DNA of 64,000 nucleotides, from contig NZ_CP054705.1 in the NCBI RefSeq assembly GCF_016495725.1, forward strand, positions 1,054,001 through 1,118,000, in the 5' to 3' direction. The DNA comes from Salicibibacter cibarius (GTDB taxonomy: Bacteria > Bacillota > Bacilli > Bacillales > Marinococcaceae). This document shows positions 53,078-60,375 of the stretch, in pieces; within the stretch, counting starts at the first letter, position 1; each line of letters begins with the position of its first letter. Made by a program: the position numbers and the translations under genes. The notes under the pieces were generated by a model, which had not been told where the DNA came from, ran no database searches, and saw only the letters and a list, made by a program, of their open reading frames with translations.

Positions 53078-54805
53078 ATGCTAACCCTAACCTACCAACC
53101 CGCCTGGGAAAATGACCAATCACAGGATGATGACCACGATATTCCGCTTGACCGCAATTATTACGAATTTCATGAGGTCTGGGATGATATTTTCGGCGAC
53201 CATCACCGCCAATACGACACCTACGGCGAGCGACTCTCGCAAAATATCAATCTATCGCCTATCGTCAATTATGTTGACAGCGAAATTACATGGGAGTCAG
53301 ACGAACCGGATGACACAAGCGTCACTGTCGAAGCTCGTGTCAATGGCGGTGATTGGCGGCAGATCAGAAATGGCGGCAAAATACCATTGCAATCCGGCAC
53401 GGAAACAAACGGTATGAGGGTCTGCACAAGGCAGATGCTACGAACGTCAAACAACCGTGTCACGCCTGAATTAACTCGGTTTGAAATCAATATATACGGC
53501 GAACATGAGGTCTTGCGAATGAACGGCGATAAGGTTGGCATGATCCGTCACAGAGAAATTGAAATGGATGATACCGGTAAAGCATCCGAAGTGTGGACGA
53601 CACAAGGACCTGATCTTAAAGGTATTGCAGAACAGAGAATTACTGTGCCGCCAGAAGGTAGGGCAGAAGATAGACTCCAAGCGCCAGCCGAAACAATTAT
53701 GAAACAGTGGGTGGAAAACAATCTTGTCAATCCCACAGACAGTGATCGTGCTATTCCTAACATGCGTATTGCTCCTGATCAAGAACGGGGAGAGACAATC
53801 AATAGGGGGACACGATACAAGAATCTTGCAGAAGAATTGGAATCCATCTCTCAATTTACGGGATTAGGCTGGAATATATACGCTGACTTTGAAGAAAATG
53901 AACTGGTATTTGACGTGTATGAAGGTGTGGACAGGACAGCCGGGCAGGACGAGAATCCACGGGTGATATTCAGTCCTGAGTTTGACACCCTTGGTGAACT
54001 CCATTTTGTGGACAGTCAAACGGATTATAAAAACACAGCTTATGTTGCCGGCCAAGGTGAAGGGGAAGAACGGTTAGTTACTATTACGGGTGAAGGAACA
54101 GGCCTTGATCGTCATGAAATATTTATTGATGCCCGTGATGTCGGTGATGAAGATGACGACGGCAACGAGATTGATGAGGATGAACAGATAGATATCCTTC
54201 AAGAACGTGGGCAAGAAGAATTGTCGGAAACTGAAGTGGAACAGATGCTTGAAGGTGGCATCCTTACACACTCCACATTTCAGTATGAGAGGGATTACCG
54301 ATTGGGCGATAAAGTTACCCTCCAAAAAGAAGGTTGGCATTTCATCCCGACGGTTACCGGCAGACCGTTATACAATGGCGAAACTTTTGCAACAGCCCAC
54401 GATGATTTGTGGCTTGCAGAGAGTGATTTTATTGGCGATTTGCAGGAGTTGCTGGTTAAAGCAGACCGTGACATTGGCGACCACGGGATAGATCGTGTGT
54501 TTGGTCAAAATACTTTGGACGCTGTCAGGGATTTTCAGGAGCGGTACGGTATCAGCTATCACGGAGACTATGAATATGGCGTACCCACGGATGAAACCAT
54601 AGCGGCACTTGAAGCTGTGGTCAATGGCGATGAAGCCAATATACCAAAACCTGGTTTAGCCATAGACACACCCATCACAGAGATCAAGGAAGTATTTGAA
54701 CCAGGGACCACTGAACTGGAAGCTGTATTCGGGAAGGAAATGCCTAACTTGATATCTAAAGTAAAACGTGAAATATCGCAAATTGGTAACGAAATAAGGC
54801 GTTAG
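53078..54805 (+). CDS. Gp37-like tail protein with discoidin-like and peptidoglycan-binding inserts
   Basis: A 575-residue composite. Residues 1-140 form a beta-sandwich module (INLSPIVNYVDSEITWES, VNGGDWRQIRNGG). Residues 145-430 carry the main part of the Gp37-like fold (NGDKVGMIRHREIEMDD, RITVPPEGRAEDRLQAPAET, YRLGDKVTLQ). A peptidoglycan-binding domain interrupts it at about 445-520 (VFGQNTLDAVRDFQERYGIS). The Gp37 ending then resumes (PITEIKEVFEPGTTELEAVFG). AAGGAGGTGAC precedes the ATG. Likely a tail-tip protein that grips the wall. Confidence 0.75.
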   Translation: MLTLTYQPAWENDQSQDDDHDIPLDRNYYEFHEVWDDIFGDHHRQYDTYGERLSQNINLSPIVNYVDSEITWESDEPDDTSVTVEARVNGGDWRQIRNGGKIPLQSGTETNGMRVCTRQMLRTSNNRVTPELTRFEINIYGEHEVLRMNGDKVGMIRHREIEMDDTGKASEVWTTQGPDLKGIAEQRITVPPEGRAEDRLQAPAETIMKQWVENNLVNPTDSDRAIPNMRIAPDQERGETINRGTRYKNLAEELESISQFTGLGWNIYADFEENELVFDVYEGVDRTAGQDENPRVIFSPEFDTLGELHFVDSQTDYKNTAYVAGQGEGEERLVTITGEGTGLDRHEIFIDARDVGDEDDDGNEIDEDEQIDILQERGQEELSETEVEQMLEGGILTHSTFQYERDYRLGDKVTLQKEGWHFIPTVTGRPLYNGETFATAHDDLWLAESDFIGDLQELLVKADRDIGDHGIDRVFGQNTLDAVRDFQERYGISYHGDYEYGVPTDETIAALEAVVNGDEANIPKPGLAIDTPITEIKEVFEPGTTELEAVFGKEMPNLISKVKREISQIGNEIRR

Positions 54806-54815
54806 GAGGCATACG

Positions 54816-55139
54816 GTGGATGGCGAAAATAACAAAGCTATGGCTGAAGTGCGTGAATGGCTGACACGCATTGATACGAAGCAAGAACACATCATCCAAT
54901 TGCTAGAAGATAGCCGAGCAAGGGCAGATGATGCGTACGAAAAAGCAGACAAGGCAGAAGATGATGCGCAAGAAGCACTAAGAACTGTCTACGCTCACCA
55001 AAAGGAGTACTACAAGCGACTTGATCGGGACGACGCAAACCGGAAATTTACAATTAAAACGGCAGTAGGATTAATCGGGACGGTGGTGACCATCCTGATT
55101 TTTTTAACGCCAATTTTGATTAGTTATTACACGCCTTAA
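54816..55139 (+). CDS. XhlA-type holin-associated protein
   Basis: 107 residues, GTG start with AGGAGG. Amphipathic/coiled region to about 75 (RADDAYEKADKAEDDAQEAL), then one C-terminal membrane helix (VGLIGTVVTILIFLTPILI). This is the XhlA layout, which works with holin in lysis. Confidence 0.8.
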   Translation: MDGENNKAMAEVREWLTRIDTKQEHIIQLLEDSRARADDAYEKADKAEDDAQEALRTVYAHQKEYYKRLDRDDANRKFTIKTAVGLIGTVVTILIFLTPILISYYTP

Positions 55140-55152
55140 AGGAGAGATTTAA

Positions 55153-55488
55153 ATGCCAGTCGTCGAACTGAACAGTACAGCAAGTCAACGTATCACAATG
55201 CCGCCCGAGGGTAAGCAGGCGGACGTGATCAAAGCGCCTGCTGAAACGGTTATGAAGCATCTGGTTCGGAGGAACCTTGTCGAAGCAACTGAACCAGGTA
55301 GAAACATTGCTGACCTTATTATTGCTCCTGATAAGGGTCGTGGTCCGGTGGTAGAGGTGACCACAAGATACAGAAATTTAGAGGATGAATTAAACGAGCT
55401 GTTAATGCGCTCGGGGTTATCGTGGTCATTTTATGAGTATAGAGAAGGAACGGTATTCGAAGTAAAAAGCATAAGGGAGGAAGCATAA
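55153..55488 (+). CDS. Orphan Gp37-like domain fragment
   Basis: 111 residues that align with the middle of the gene at 53078: ASQRITMPPEGKQADVIKAPAE against AEQRITVPPEGRAEDRLQAPAE, then TRYRNLEDEL against TRYKNLAEEL. It therefore represents a partial duplicate of the Gp37-like fold placed between XhlA and the holin, with its own AAAGGAGAG site. Whether it works alone is unknown. Confidence 0.65.
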   Translation: MPVVELNSTASQRITMPPEGKQADVIKAPAETVMKHLVRRNLVEATEPGRNIADLIIAPDKGRGPVVEVTTRYRNLEDELNELLMRSGLSWSFYEYREGTVFEVKSIREEA

Positions 55489-55863
55489 ATGGAATTTATC
55501 ACAGAAAGTTTAATGGAATCCGTTTTTACGATCGTGGGTGTACTGATCGCCGCAATCGTTTCTTATTTAGCGCCGAAAGCTAAGCGGCTAATTGCCATTG
55601 CATCCGATGCTGACAATCTAGGGATCATCGACGCTATCACGGATTGGGCGGTTGAGTATGTGGAAGAAGAATTCCAAGGTAAGGAAGGGAAGGAAAAGTT
55701 TAACCAAGCGGCAACCGCAGCAGCTCAATTGCTGAACAATTATGGTATTGAGGTGTCAGACGAATTGATTAAAACATCCATTCAAAAAGGATACAACAAC
55801 CTAGTTGCTGATGGCAAAGAGAAGAAAAAGCAACCTCATAACGGCGAGTTAGAGCAAGGGTAA
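55489..55863 (+). CDS. Phage holin, LLH family
   Basis: 124 residues: one N-terminal membrane helix (VFTIVGVLIAAIVSYLAP) followed by a long charged helical region (EYVEEEFQGKEGKEKFNQAA, GYNNLVADGKEKKK), as in the LLH (Lactobacillus phage LL-H) holins. It permeabilises the membrane for release of the amidase. Confidence 0.8.
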   Translation: MEFITESLMESVFTIVGVLIAAIVSYLAPKAKRLIAIASDADNLGIIDAITDWAVEYVEEEFQGKEGKEKFNQAATAAAQLLNNYGIEVSDELIKTSIQKGYNNLVADGKEKKKQPHNGELEQG

Positions 55864-55880
55864 TAGCCTTTGCTCTTTTT
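55851..55880 (+). terminator. Hairpin overlapping the holin stop codon
   Basis: Right copy of the AGAGCAAGGG/CCTTTGCTCT hairpin. Confidence 0.75.
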
Positions 55881-55904
55881 AATCTTATAAAGGAGTGATC
55901 AATA

Positions 55905-56876
55905 ATGAGTGAAATTAATTATCCTAACCTACGCTGGAACGGCAGTTTGACAAGCCTCAATCCTAGTAATATTAGAGGCACAGCCATACATCACTTGGCA
56001 CACCCTTCTTGGGGATTGATGGATACTCACACTTATCACCGTGACACGCTGGGTTGGGCGGGTATTGGATATAATTACCTGATACTAAGAAGCGGCACAA
56101 TTTACGAAGGTCGTGGAGATCATGTAGGCGCTCATGCAAGCGGGTATAATAGCACGTATATTGGCGTGGCGCTTACTGGTGACTTTGAAACAGGTAGCCA
56201 AACACCAACCAGTGATCAGATGGATTCGCTTTATTGGCTTATTCCAGAATTAAAAAAGACGTACCCCAACGCTGACAACATTGTCGGTCATTATGATTTG
56301 GGGCAGACAAGCTGCCCGGGCAGACGTTTTCCTATGTCTGAATTTAAGCGGAATGTTGGTAGCGGCGGATCAGGCGGTAGCGCACCACGATACGGAGATA
56401 ACAACGAATCCTTTGCCAACTACCACAGTGATTGGTGGGGGCGAGATGACGAGACAGTAAAGACAATACAACGATTGTTGCAATTGGTCGATGAGCTTCC
56501 GTCCGGTTCGGCAGACAGCATATTTGGTCAGCAAACACTAGACGCTGTACGATCATTCCAGGATAAGCACAGCCTTTCTCAAAGTGGTGCTAACTTTTAT
56601 GGCGTACCTGGACCAGCTACCCTCGAAAAACTTGCAGAAGAAGGAAACACCACAGCAGCTATGCCCGGTGATGTAGTGAGGATGATAAGAAGCTTCAACT
56701 ATCGCAGTCGCGCCAATTGGGCCGACGATGCTATTGCCGGCACAGTCAGCGAGGGTGAAGCGTTTACGGTTGTGCGACGGGCGATCATGAGCCATACTGG
56801 CGATTTGTATGAAATCAAGTCAGGAAACTATATAAGCGTGCTCCCGAGCCATGTGGAAGTTGTTAAACAATCATGA
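55905..56876 (+). CDS. Endolysin: N-acetylmuramoyl-L-alanine amidase
   Basis: 323 residues in three domains. Residues 20-145 are an Amidase_2/PGRP fold with zinc ligands H29 (GTAIHH), H129 and C137 (GHYDLGQTSCPG). Residues 170-245 are a peptidoglycan-binding domain (IFGQQTLDAVRSFQDKHSLS). The C-terminal 65 or so residues are an SH3-like domain (IRSFNYRSRANWADDAIAG). There is no signal peptide, so it needs the holin. AAAGGAGTG precedes the ATG. Confidence 0.9.
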   Translation: MSEINYPNLRWNGSLTSLNPSNIRGTAIHHLAHPSWGLMDTHTYHRDTLGWAGIGYNYLILRSGTIYEGRGDHVGAHASGYNSTYIGVALTGDFETGSQTPTSDQMDSLYWLIPELKKTYPNADNIVGHYDLGQTSCPGRRFPMSEFKRNVGSGGSGGSAPRYGDNNESFANYHSDWWGRDDETVKTIQRLLQLVDELPSGSADSIFGQQTLDAVRSFQDKHSLSQSGANFYGVPGPATLEKLAEEGNTTAAMPGDVVRMIRSFNYRSRANWADDAIAGTVSEGEAFTVVRRAIMSHTGDLYEIKSGNYISVLPSHVEVVKQS

Positions 56877-56894
56877 TATAATGCAATCAACAGA

Positions 56895-56932
56895 ACCCGC
56901 CACGCCTCTCATTTGAAGCGGAAGTGGCGGGT
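56895..56932. terminator. Bidirectional terminator after the lysis cassette
   Basis: Right copy of the ACCCGCCAC/GTGGCGGGT hairpin. Confidence 0.75.
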
Positions 56933-56992
56933 CGTTCATTTTAGAGGTTAGGCTACCTCTAGTCGTGCCGGGGCAGTGGGAGCCTCGGTTTT

Positions 56993-57175
56993 TCATTCAT
57001 CGTTTACATTCATTTCACGAAACATGCCTTCAATTTTCATCATTATCCCCGCCCATTCGTCAGTTGAAAAGATTTGCTCCAACACTTCTTTTTTCTGCTC
57101 GTCTGTAACTTCAAAATCTAAATTTTGCGCCACATCGTTGATTGTGTCTTTCATAAGTTCTAAGCTTTGTTCCAT
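56993..57175 (-). CDS. Accessory small acidic protein, 60 aa
   Basis: 60 residues, helical and acidic (EVTDEQKKEVLEQIFSTDEW). Last gene of a leftward group of three. I chose the ATG behind AAAGG over a TTG nine bases upstream. Not recognised. Confidence 0.6.
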   Translation of the reverse strand: MEQSLELMKDTINDVAQNLDFEVTDEQKKEVLEQIFSTDEWAGIMMKIEGMFREMNVNDE

Positions 57176-57204
57176 TTCAATCAACCTTTCGGGCGTTTGC
57201 CCAG

Positions 57205-57477
57205 TTAAATATTTAGATCCCCTTTAATTTTATAAGCCCTTTGCCTTTTGCGCGGGCGATCCCAGTCATAATAACGCAGATCAAATTCCAATATTCCCAC
57301 AATATATTCAGATGAATTTTTAACGGTTAGTTGATTATCACTAGTTTTTTCAGCATATAACCCTTTATCGTACTTATGCTGTAACACGTTATTTACATCC
57401 TTGATCATATCGGCATCGCGAAGTCTCTCTGGCGGTTTATCACCGCCCATTATATTTACCGTGTACTCAAACTTCAT
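57205..57477 (-). CDS. Accessory protein, 90 aa
   Basis: 90 residues starting KFEYTVNIMGGDKPPERLRD, alpha/beta pattern, basic C-terminus (DRPRKRQRAYKIKG). The ATG lies behind a good GGGAGGATA site, and an upstream start would read through that site. Not recognised. Confidence 0.65.
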   Translation of the reverse strand: MKFEYTVNIMGGDKPPERLRDADMIKDVNNVLQHKYDKGLYAEKTSDNQLTVKNSSEYIVGILEFDLRYYDWDRPRKRQRAYKIKGDLNI

Positions 57478-57509
57478 TGAAATATCCTCCCTAAAGGAGC
57501 GCCTCGGTT

Positions 57510-57725
57510 TCATTCATAAAATGCTTCTTTGAGTGCTTGTTCAAAACTACCACACTTTTCGCATATTGTCTCTACATCCGGCAAAGCTGCAATAAAAAGA
57601 TCAAGTTCAATAAATATATACCGCAACCGTTCATACGTTTCTTGATTGATAGGATCGTCCAGTTCCTCGCTTGCTAATCGTAAAGCATTTAAACAGTCAT
57701 CTTTTGTGTAATTTATTGCGGTCAC
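57510..57725 (-). CDS. Accessory protein, 71 aa
   Basis: 71 residues, helical, with a CEKC pair near the C-terminus. The GTG start lies very close to AGAGGAG, so the exact start is uncertain. First gene of the leftward group of three. Confidence 0.55.
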   Translation of the reverse strand: MTAINYTKDDCLNALRLASEELDDPINQETYERLRYIFIELDLFIAALPDVETICEKCGSFEQALKEAFYE

Positions 57726-57815
57726 TCCTCTCTAAAAACGGAGAATGGTGAATTAATTGACTGTCTATTTATCGTACATTTTACTATATATGCAAAGATA
57801 AAGTCACACTAAAGC

Positions 57816-57840
57816 AAAAAACACGAGCCGTAGCCCGTGT
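57816..57840 (-). terminator. Repeated terminator hairpin, unit 1
   Basis: Right copy. T run lies on the minus strand. Confidence 0.75.
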
Positions 57841-57855
57841 AAAAAAATCATCTAT

Positions 57856-58050
57856 TTAATATTTCATAGACGATTCAAGTACATCTAAAAACTCATCAAA
57901 AGTTTCAACCTCATTAATTTTATCTTCATCAACCGGCAGAAGATGAGTTATACCTTTCGCCTCATTAAGTAATTCTTTGTTCTGATCGTTAATGAAAATA
58001 CCTCCATAACGACCCTTCTTGATACGCAGACAATACCAATTGTAGGATAA
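57856..58050 (-). pseudogene. Remnant of a small accessory gene
   Basis: Right copy of the 64-codon frame without a start codon (contains KKGRYGGIFINDQ and LLPVDEDKINEVETFDEF). Confidence 0.45.
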
Positions 58051-58075
58051 TTATGTAAATGTGACAAGTGCTATA

Positions 58076-58102
58076 AAAAAACACGAGCCGAAGCCCGCGC
58101 TG
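58076..58102 (-). terminator. Repeated terminator hairpin, unit 2
   Basis: Right copy, directly after sda. Confidence 0.7.
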
Positions 58103-58111
58103 TTTATAAAA

Positions 58112-58246
58112 TTAATCGTTGTTCAAATCTCGACGTTGGATTTCGCTTTCTAAATGCATGAGAAAGTCTTTATTTAAGTTTAGCTTTTTTGCTTTCTCGT
58201 AAGCTTCTGCTAGCAATTCATCAGATAAGGCTTTGAGGGTATTCAT
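58112..58246 (-). CDS. sda: Sda-like sporulation histidine kinase inhibitor
   Basis: 44 residues with the whole Sda signature: LSDELLAEAYEKAKKLNLN followed by KDFLMHLESEIQRRDL. B. subtilis Sda (46 residues; [21 protein letters not shown]) is a helical hairpin that binds sporulation kinases such as KinA and stops phosphorelay signalling when DNA replication is disturbed. Length and both helices are conserved. The ATG follows CAGGTGAAC. It is the second gene of a two-gene leftward operon with its own promoter and terminator, so it may be expressed in the lysogen and delay host sporulation. Confidence 0.88.
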   Translation of the reverse strand: MNTLKALSDELLAEAYEKAKKLNLNKDFLMHLESEIQRRDLNND

Positions 58247-58256
58247 GTTCACCTGC

Positions 58257-58403
58257 TTATAATCTATTGGATTTCTCTTTTGCATATTTTTCAGTGAGCC
58301 ATTCTAGGAATTCTTTTTCATCATCTGATAAACCTCGTCTAAGACCATCTTCGAATTCACGTTCTAAATTAACGTATATAGATGTTTCGAAGTCTTTGAT
58401 CAA
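58257..58403 (-). CDS. Small protein upstream of sda, 48 aa
   Basis: 48 codons from a TTG start. Acidic and helical (LSDDEKEFLEWLTEKYAKEK). It ends ten bases before the sda start, so the two are probably co-transcribed. Not recognised. Confidence 0.55.
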   Translation of the reverse strand: MIKDFETSIYVNLEREFEDGLRRGLSDDEKEFLEWLTEKYAKEKSNRL

Positions 58404-58437
58404 ATTCCTATAAACCCCCTATCCCGAGCTTATTTGT

Positions 58438-58465
58438 AGTATACCATAACTTAATTTTCACACAA
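58438..58465 (-). promoter_or_regulatory. Promoter of the sda operon
   Basis: Right copy of TTGTGT-16-TATACT on the minus strand. Confidence 0.55.
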
Positions 58466-58466
58466 C

Positions 58467-58491
58467 AAAAAACACGAGCGTTGGCCCGTAT
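58467..58491 (-). terminator. Repeated terminator hairpin, unit 3 (diverged)
   Basis: Right copy. Confidence 0.55.
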
Positions 58492-58529
58492 TAAAAGGGA
58501 GTTGTTTTTTGTATAAATAGGCACATGCA

Positions 58530-58673
58530 TTACATACAAAATACAACCTTACATAAAGTACTACATACCCCATTGAGAATAGAAGTGTTTTCAGCGCTTT
58601 CTAACTGATCAATGGTATCAGGCAGTTCCCCTATCGCATTCCCTCGGATTTTGTCCGGGGGTTTTTTACATAC
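58530..58673 (-). other. Degraded peptide frame ending in a Cys-rich tail
   Basis: Right copy of the startless frame ending GVCSTLCKVVFCM. Confidence 0.25.
58641..58667 (+). terminator. Plus-strand terminator without an assigned gene
   Basis: Right copy of the CCCTCGGA/TCCGGGGG hairpin. Confidence 0.6.
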
Positions 58674-58677
58674 TCAC

Positions 58678-58701
58678 AAAAACACGAGCCGGAGCCCGTG
58701 T
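58678..58701 (-). terminator. Repeated terminator hairpin, unit 4
   Basis: Right copy, abutting the stop codon of the next leftward gene. Confidence 0.75.
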
Positions 58702-59670
58702 TTAGTCGAGTGCTTGATTTTCCATCTGCCTAAATGTTTCGGCGTTTATCGATAACATTTCCATGTCGTGCGTTAGCGCATCATAATCCATGTTTTCTGG
58801 GTCGTAATCCAATTCATCTGATATGTTTTGAGCATGTTCACTGAGCGTTTCAGTATTGTTTACGTAAGCATCATGAAAGTCTTCATGTTCCTCCGGTATG
58901 TCTCCGTCATAGTCTCTGGCTTGGTCGTGCCAATTGGTGATGTGGGCTAAATCTTCCTGCATTTCCTCGACCCATAAGTCATCTTCGAATGCGCCTTCCT
59001 GCATAGTCATACCCACTAAAGACAAAGCGTTGTCCATATAATCGTAGTTTTCTTGTATGAATTCTTTATATTCCTCTGTAGATGATTCATTATCCCCGCC
59101 TGTAAATGTAATCTCAAACTCAGCCCTCAAATTATGTCTATAACCATCTTCAGCTTCTTCCTGATTGTAATAACTGGAACTAGAATAAATGTTCTCGCCT
59201 GTTTCACCATAGATATTTTGTATATCTTCGCTTTGCACGGAAGGTTCAAAAAGGACGATCATTTCAGCTTGCGACCATGCAGTTTGATCTAAAGCAGGGA
59301 AATCAGAAATATCTATTTCCTCGCTTAAATTGGAGTTTGTAACTTCAATTTCTCCGGTTGAAAAATCGTCAATATCTTCACCGATAATATCATAATGAAG
59401 AACCGAACCTTCGGCTAGGTTTGTATTAATGTCGAGTTGTATGATGTCATCGCCCATTTCTGCATCGACACTCATTTCAACCTCTTGGTTTCCTTCGTAT
59501 TCTTCCGTTTCTGTGGACGAAGACGCATCCACACTTTCGTCTTCATCCCCGTCGTCCGCAACTTCTTCACCGTCATCAACAAATGCTCCAAATATCCCCA
59601 TTACCAGGATGATGGCTCCCCAAAATGTCCACCGTTTATAAATCGGCTTTTTTTGTTTTTCTTCCGCCAT
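58702..59670 (-). CDS. Acidic membrane-anchored accessory protein
   Basis: 322 residues. A basic N-terminus and one membrane helix (WGAIILVMGIFGAFV, about 15-31) are followed by a very acidic extracellular part with a low-complexity linker (DDGDEDESVDASSSTETEE), a beta-rich middle and a helical end (DYMDNALSLVGMTMQ). The acidity fits a salt-adapted host. It is the second gene of a two-gene operon. Possible role in surface change or superinfection exclusion, unproven. Confidence 0.7.
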   Translation of the reverse strand: MAEEKQKKPIYKRWTFWGAIILVMGIFGAFVDDGEEVADDGDEDESVDASSSTETEEYEGNQEVEMSVDAEMGDDIIQLDINTNLAEGSVLHYDIIGEDIDDFSTGEIEVTNSNLSEEIDISDFPALDQTAWSQAEMIVLFEPSVQSEDIQNIYGETGENIYSSSSYYNQEEAEDGYRHNLRAEFEITFTGGDNESSTEEYKEFIQENYDYMDNALSLVGMTMQEGAFEDDLWVEEMQEDLAHITNWHDQARDYDGDIPEEHEDFHDAYVNNTETLSEHAQNISDELDYDPENMDYDALTHDMEMLSINAETFRQMENQALD

Positions 59671-59682
59671 ATTAACCCCTCT

Positions 59683-60075
59683 TTATTTCTTTTTCTTCTT
59701 TTTCTTATCCTGCATCCACTCAGGTTTATTCGTCCATTCAATGCGGAAGTGGTTTTTACAAGCGCTACACTTTCCGTTTTCAGTTATGAAGTTAGATGCA
59801 TATTTTGCGCTCTCTTTCCCGCATGCAGGGCAGTCAACACCGACGATTGGTATAGCTAAAACAAAGAACAGGGCGCTTGTTATAACCATTCCGATTCCCG
59901 GTATTATCCCGAGGATTGTAAATATGAGAAATAACCCAGCGATTAAAATAGCAGCACCGGTTGTACCTAAAATAATCCCTTTCGGTAATGTCCACAGATA
60001 AAATGTTTTCTTACCCGGTCTTTTTCCTTCGGCGTATGCAATGTTTGGGTTTGGTTGTGTTGCTTGATCTTCCAT
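59683..60075 (-). CDS. Two-TM zinc-ribbon membrane protein
   Basis: 130 residues: two hydrophobic helices (about 33-57 and 62-78), then a zinc ribbon (CPACG and CSACK) and a poly-lysine tail. First gene of the leftward pair ahead of the acidic membrane protein, from which it is separated by 12 bases. The two probably act together in the envelope. Function unknown. Confidence 0.7.
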   Translation of the reverse strand: MEDQATQPNPNIAYAEGKRPGKKTFYLWTLPKGIILGTTGAAILIAGLFLIFTILGIIPGIGMVITSALFFVLAIPIVGVDCPACGKESAKYASNFITENGKCSACKNHFRIEWTNKPEWMQDKKKKKKK

Positions 60076-60093
60076 GTGATTCCTCCTTTTCCT

Positions 60094-60122
60094 ATTATAT
60101 ATCTACGTATATAGTACTACAA
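60094..60122 (-). promoter_or_regulatory. Promoter of the membrane protein operon
   Basis: Right copy of TTGTAG-17-TATAAT. Confidence 0.6.
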
Positions 60123-60130
60123 ATTGCATA

Positions 60131-60160
60131 TTGTTGGTAGTCTAAAGTTATGCGTATAAT
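60131..60160 (+). promoter_or_regulatory. Promoter of the excisionase-like gene
   Basis: Right copy of TTGTTG-18-TATAAT. Confidence 0.5.
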
Positions 60161-60195
60161 AAATTAAACTGTCTTAAAAATGAGGAGCGATTCAA

Positions 60196-60372
60196 GTGCG
60201 CAAAGTACGAGGCGTCAAAAAAGTTGCTGAATATCTAGAATCTATAAACTGCCCAATCAGTATATCCACGATTCAACGTTACATGCGAGAAGGCGATTTT
60301 CCTTATTCCAAACCGACCGAAAGAATTGTGATTTTTGATTTAGACGAAATCGACAAGTGGTTAGGGGAGTGA
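60196..60372 (+). CDS. Excisionase-like HTH protein
   Basis: 58 residues with GTG start behind GAGGAG. A MerR/HTH_17-like winged helix (VKKVAEYLESINCPISISTIQRYM) followed by the wing (GDFPYSKPTERIVIFDLDEIDKWL). This is the layout of small phage directionality factors. It lies next to the att arm sites, which supports an Xis role. A transcriptional regulator is the alternative. Confidence 0.7.
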   Translation: MRKVRGVKKVAEYLESINCPISISTIQRYMREGDFPYSKPTERIVIFDLDEIDKWLGE

Positions 60373-60375
60373 ATC

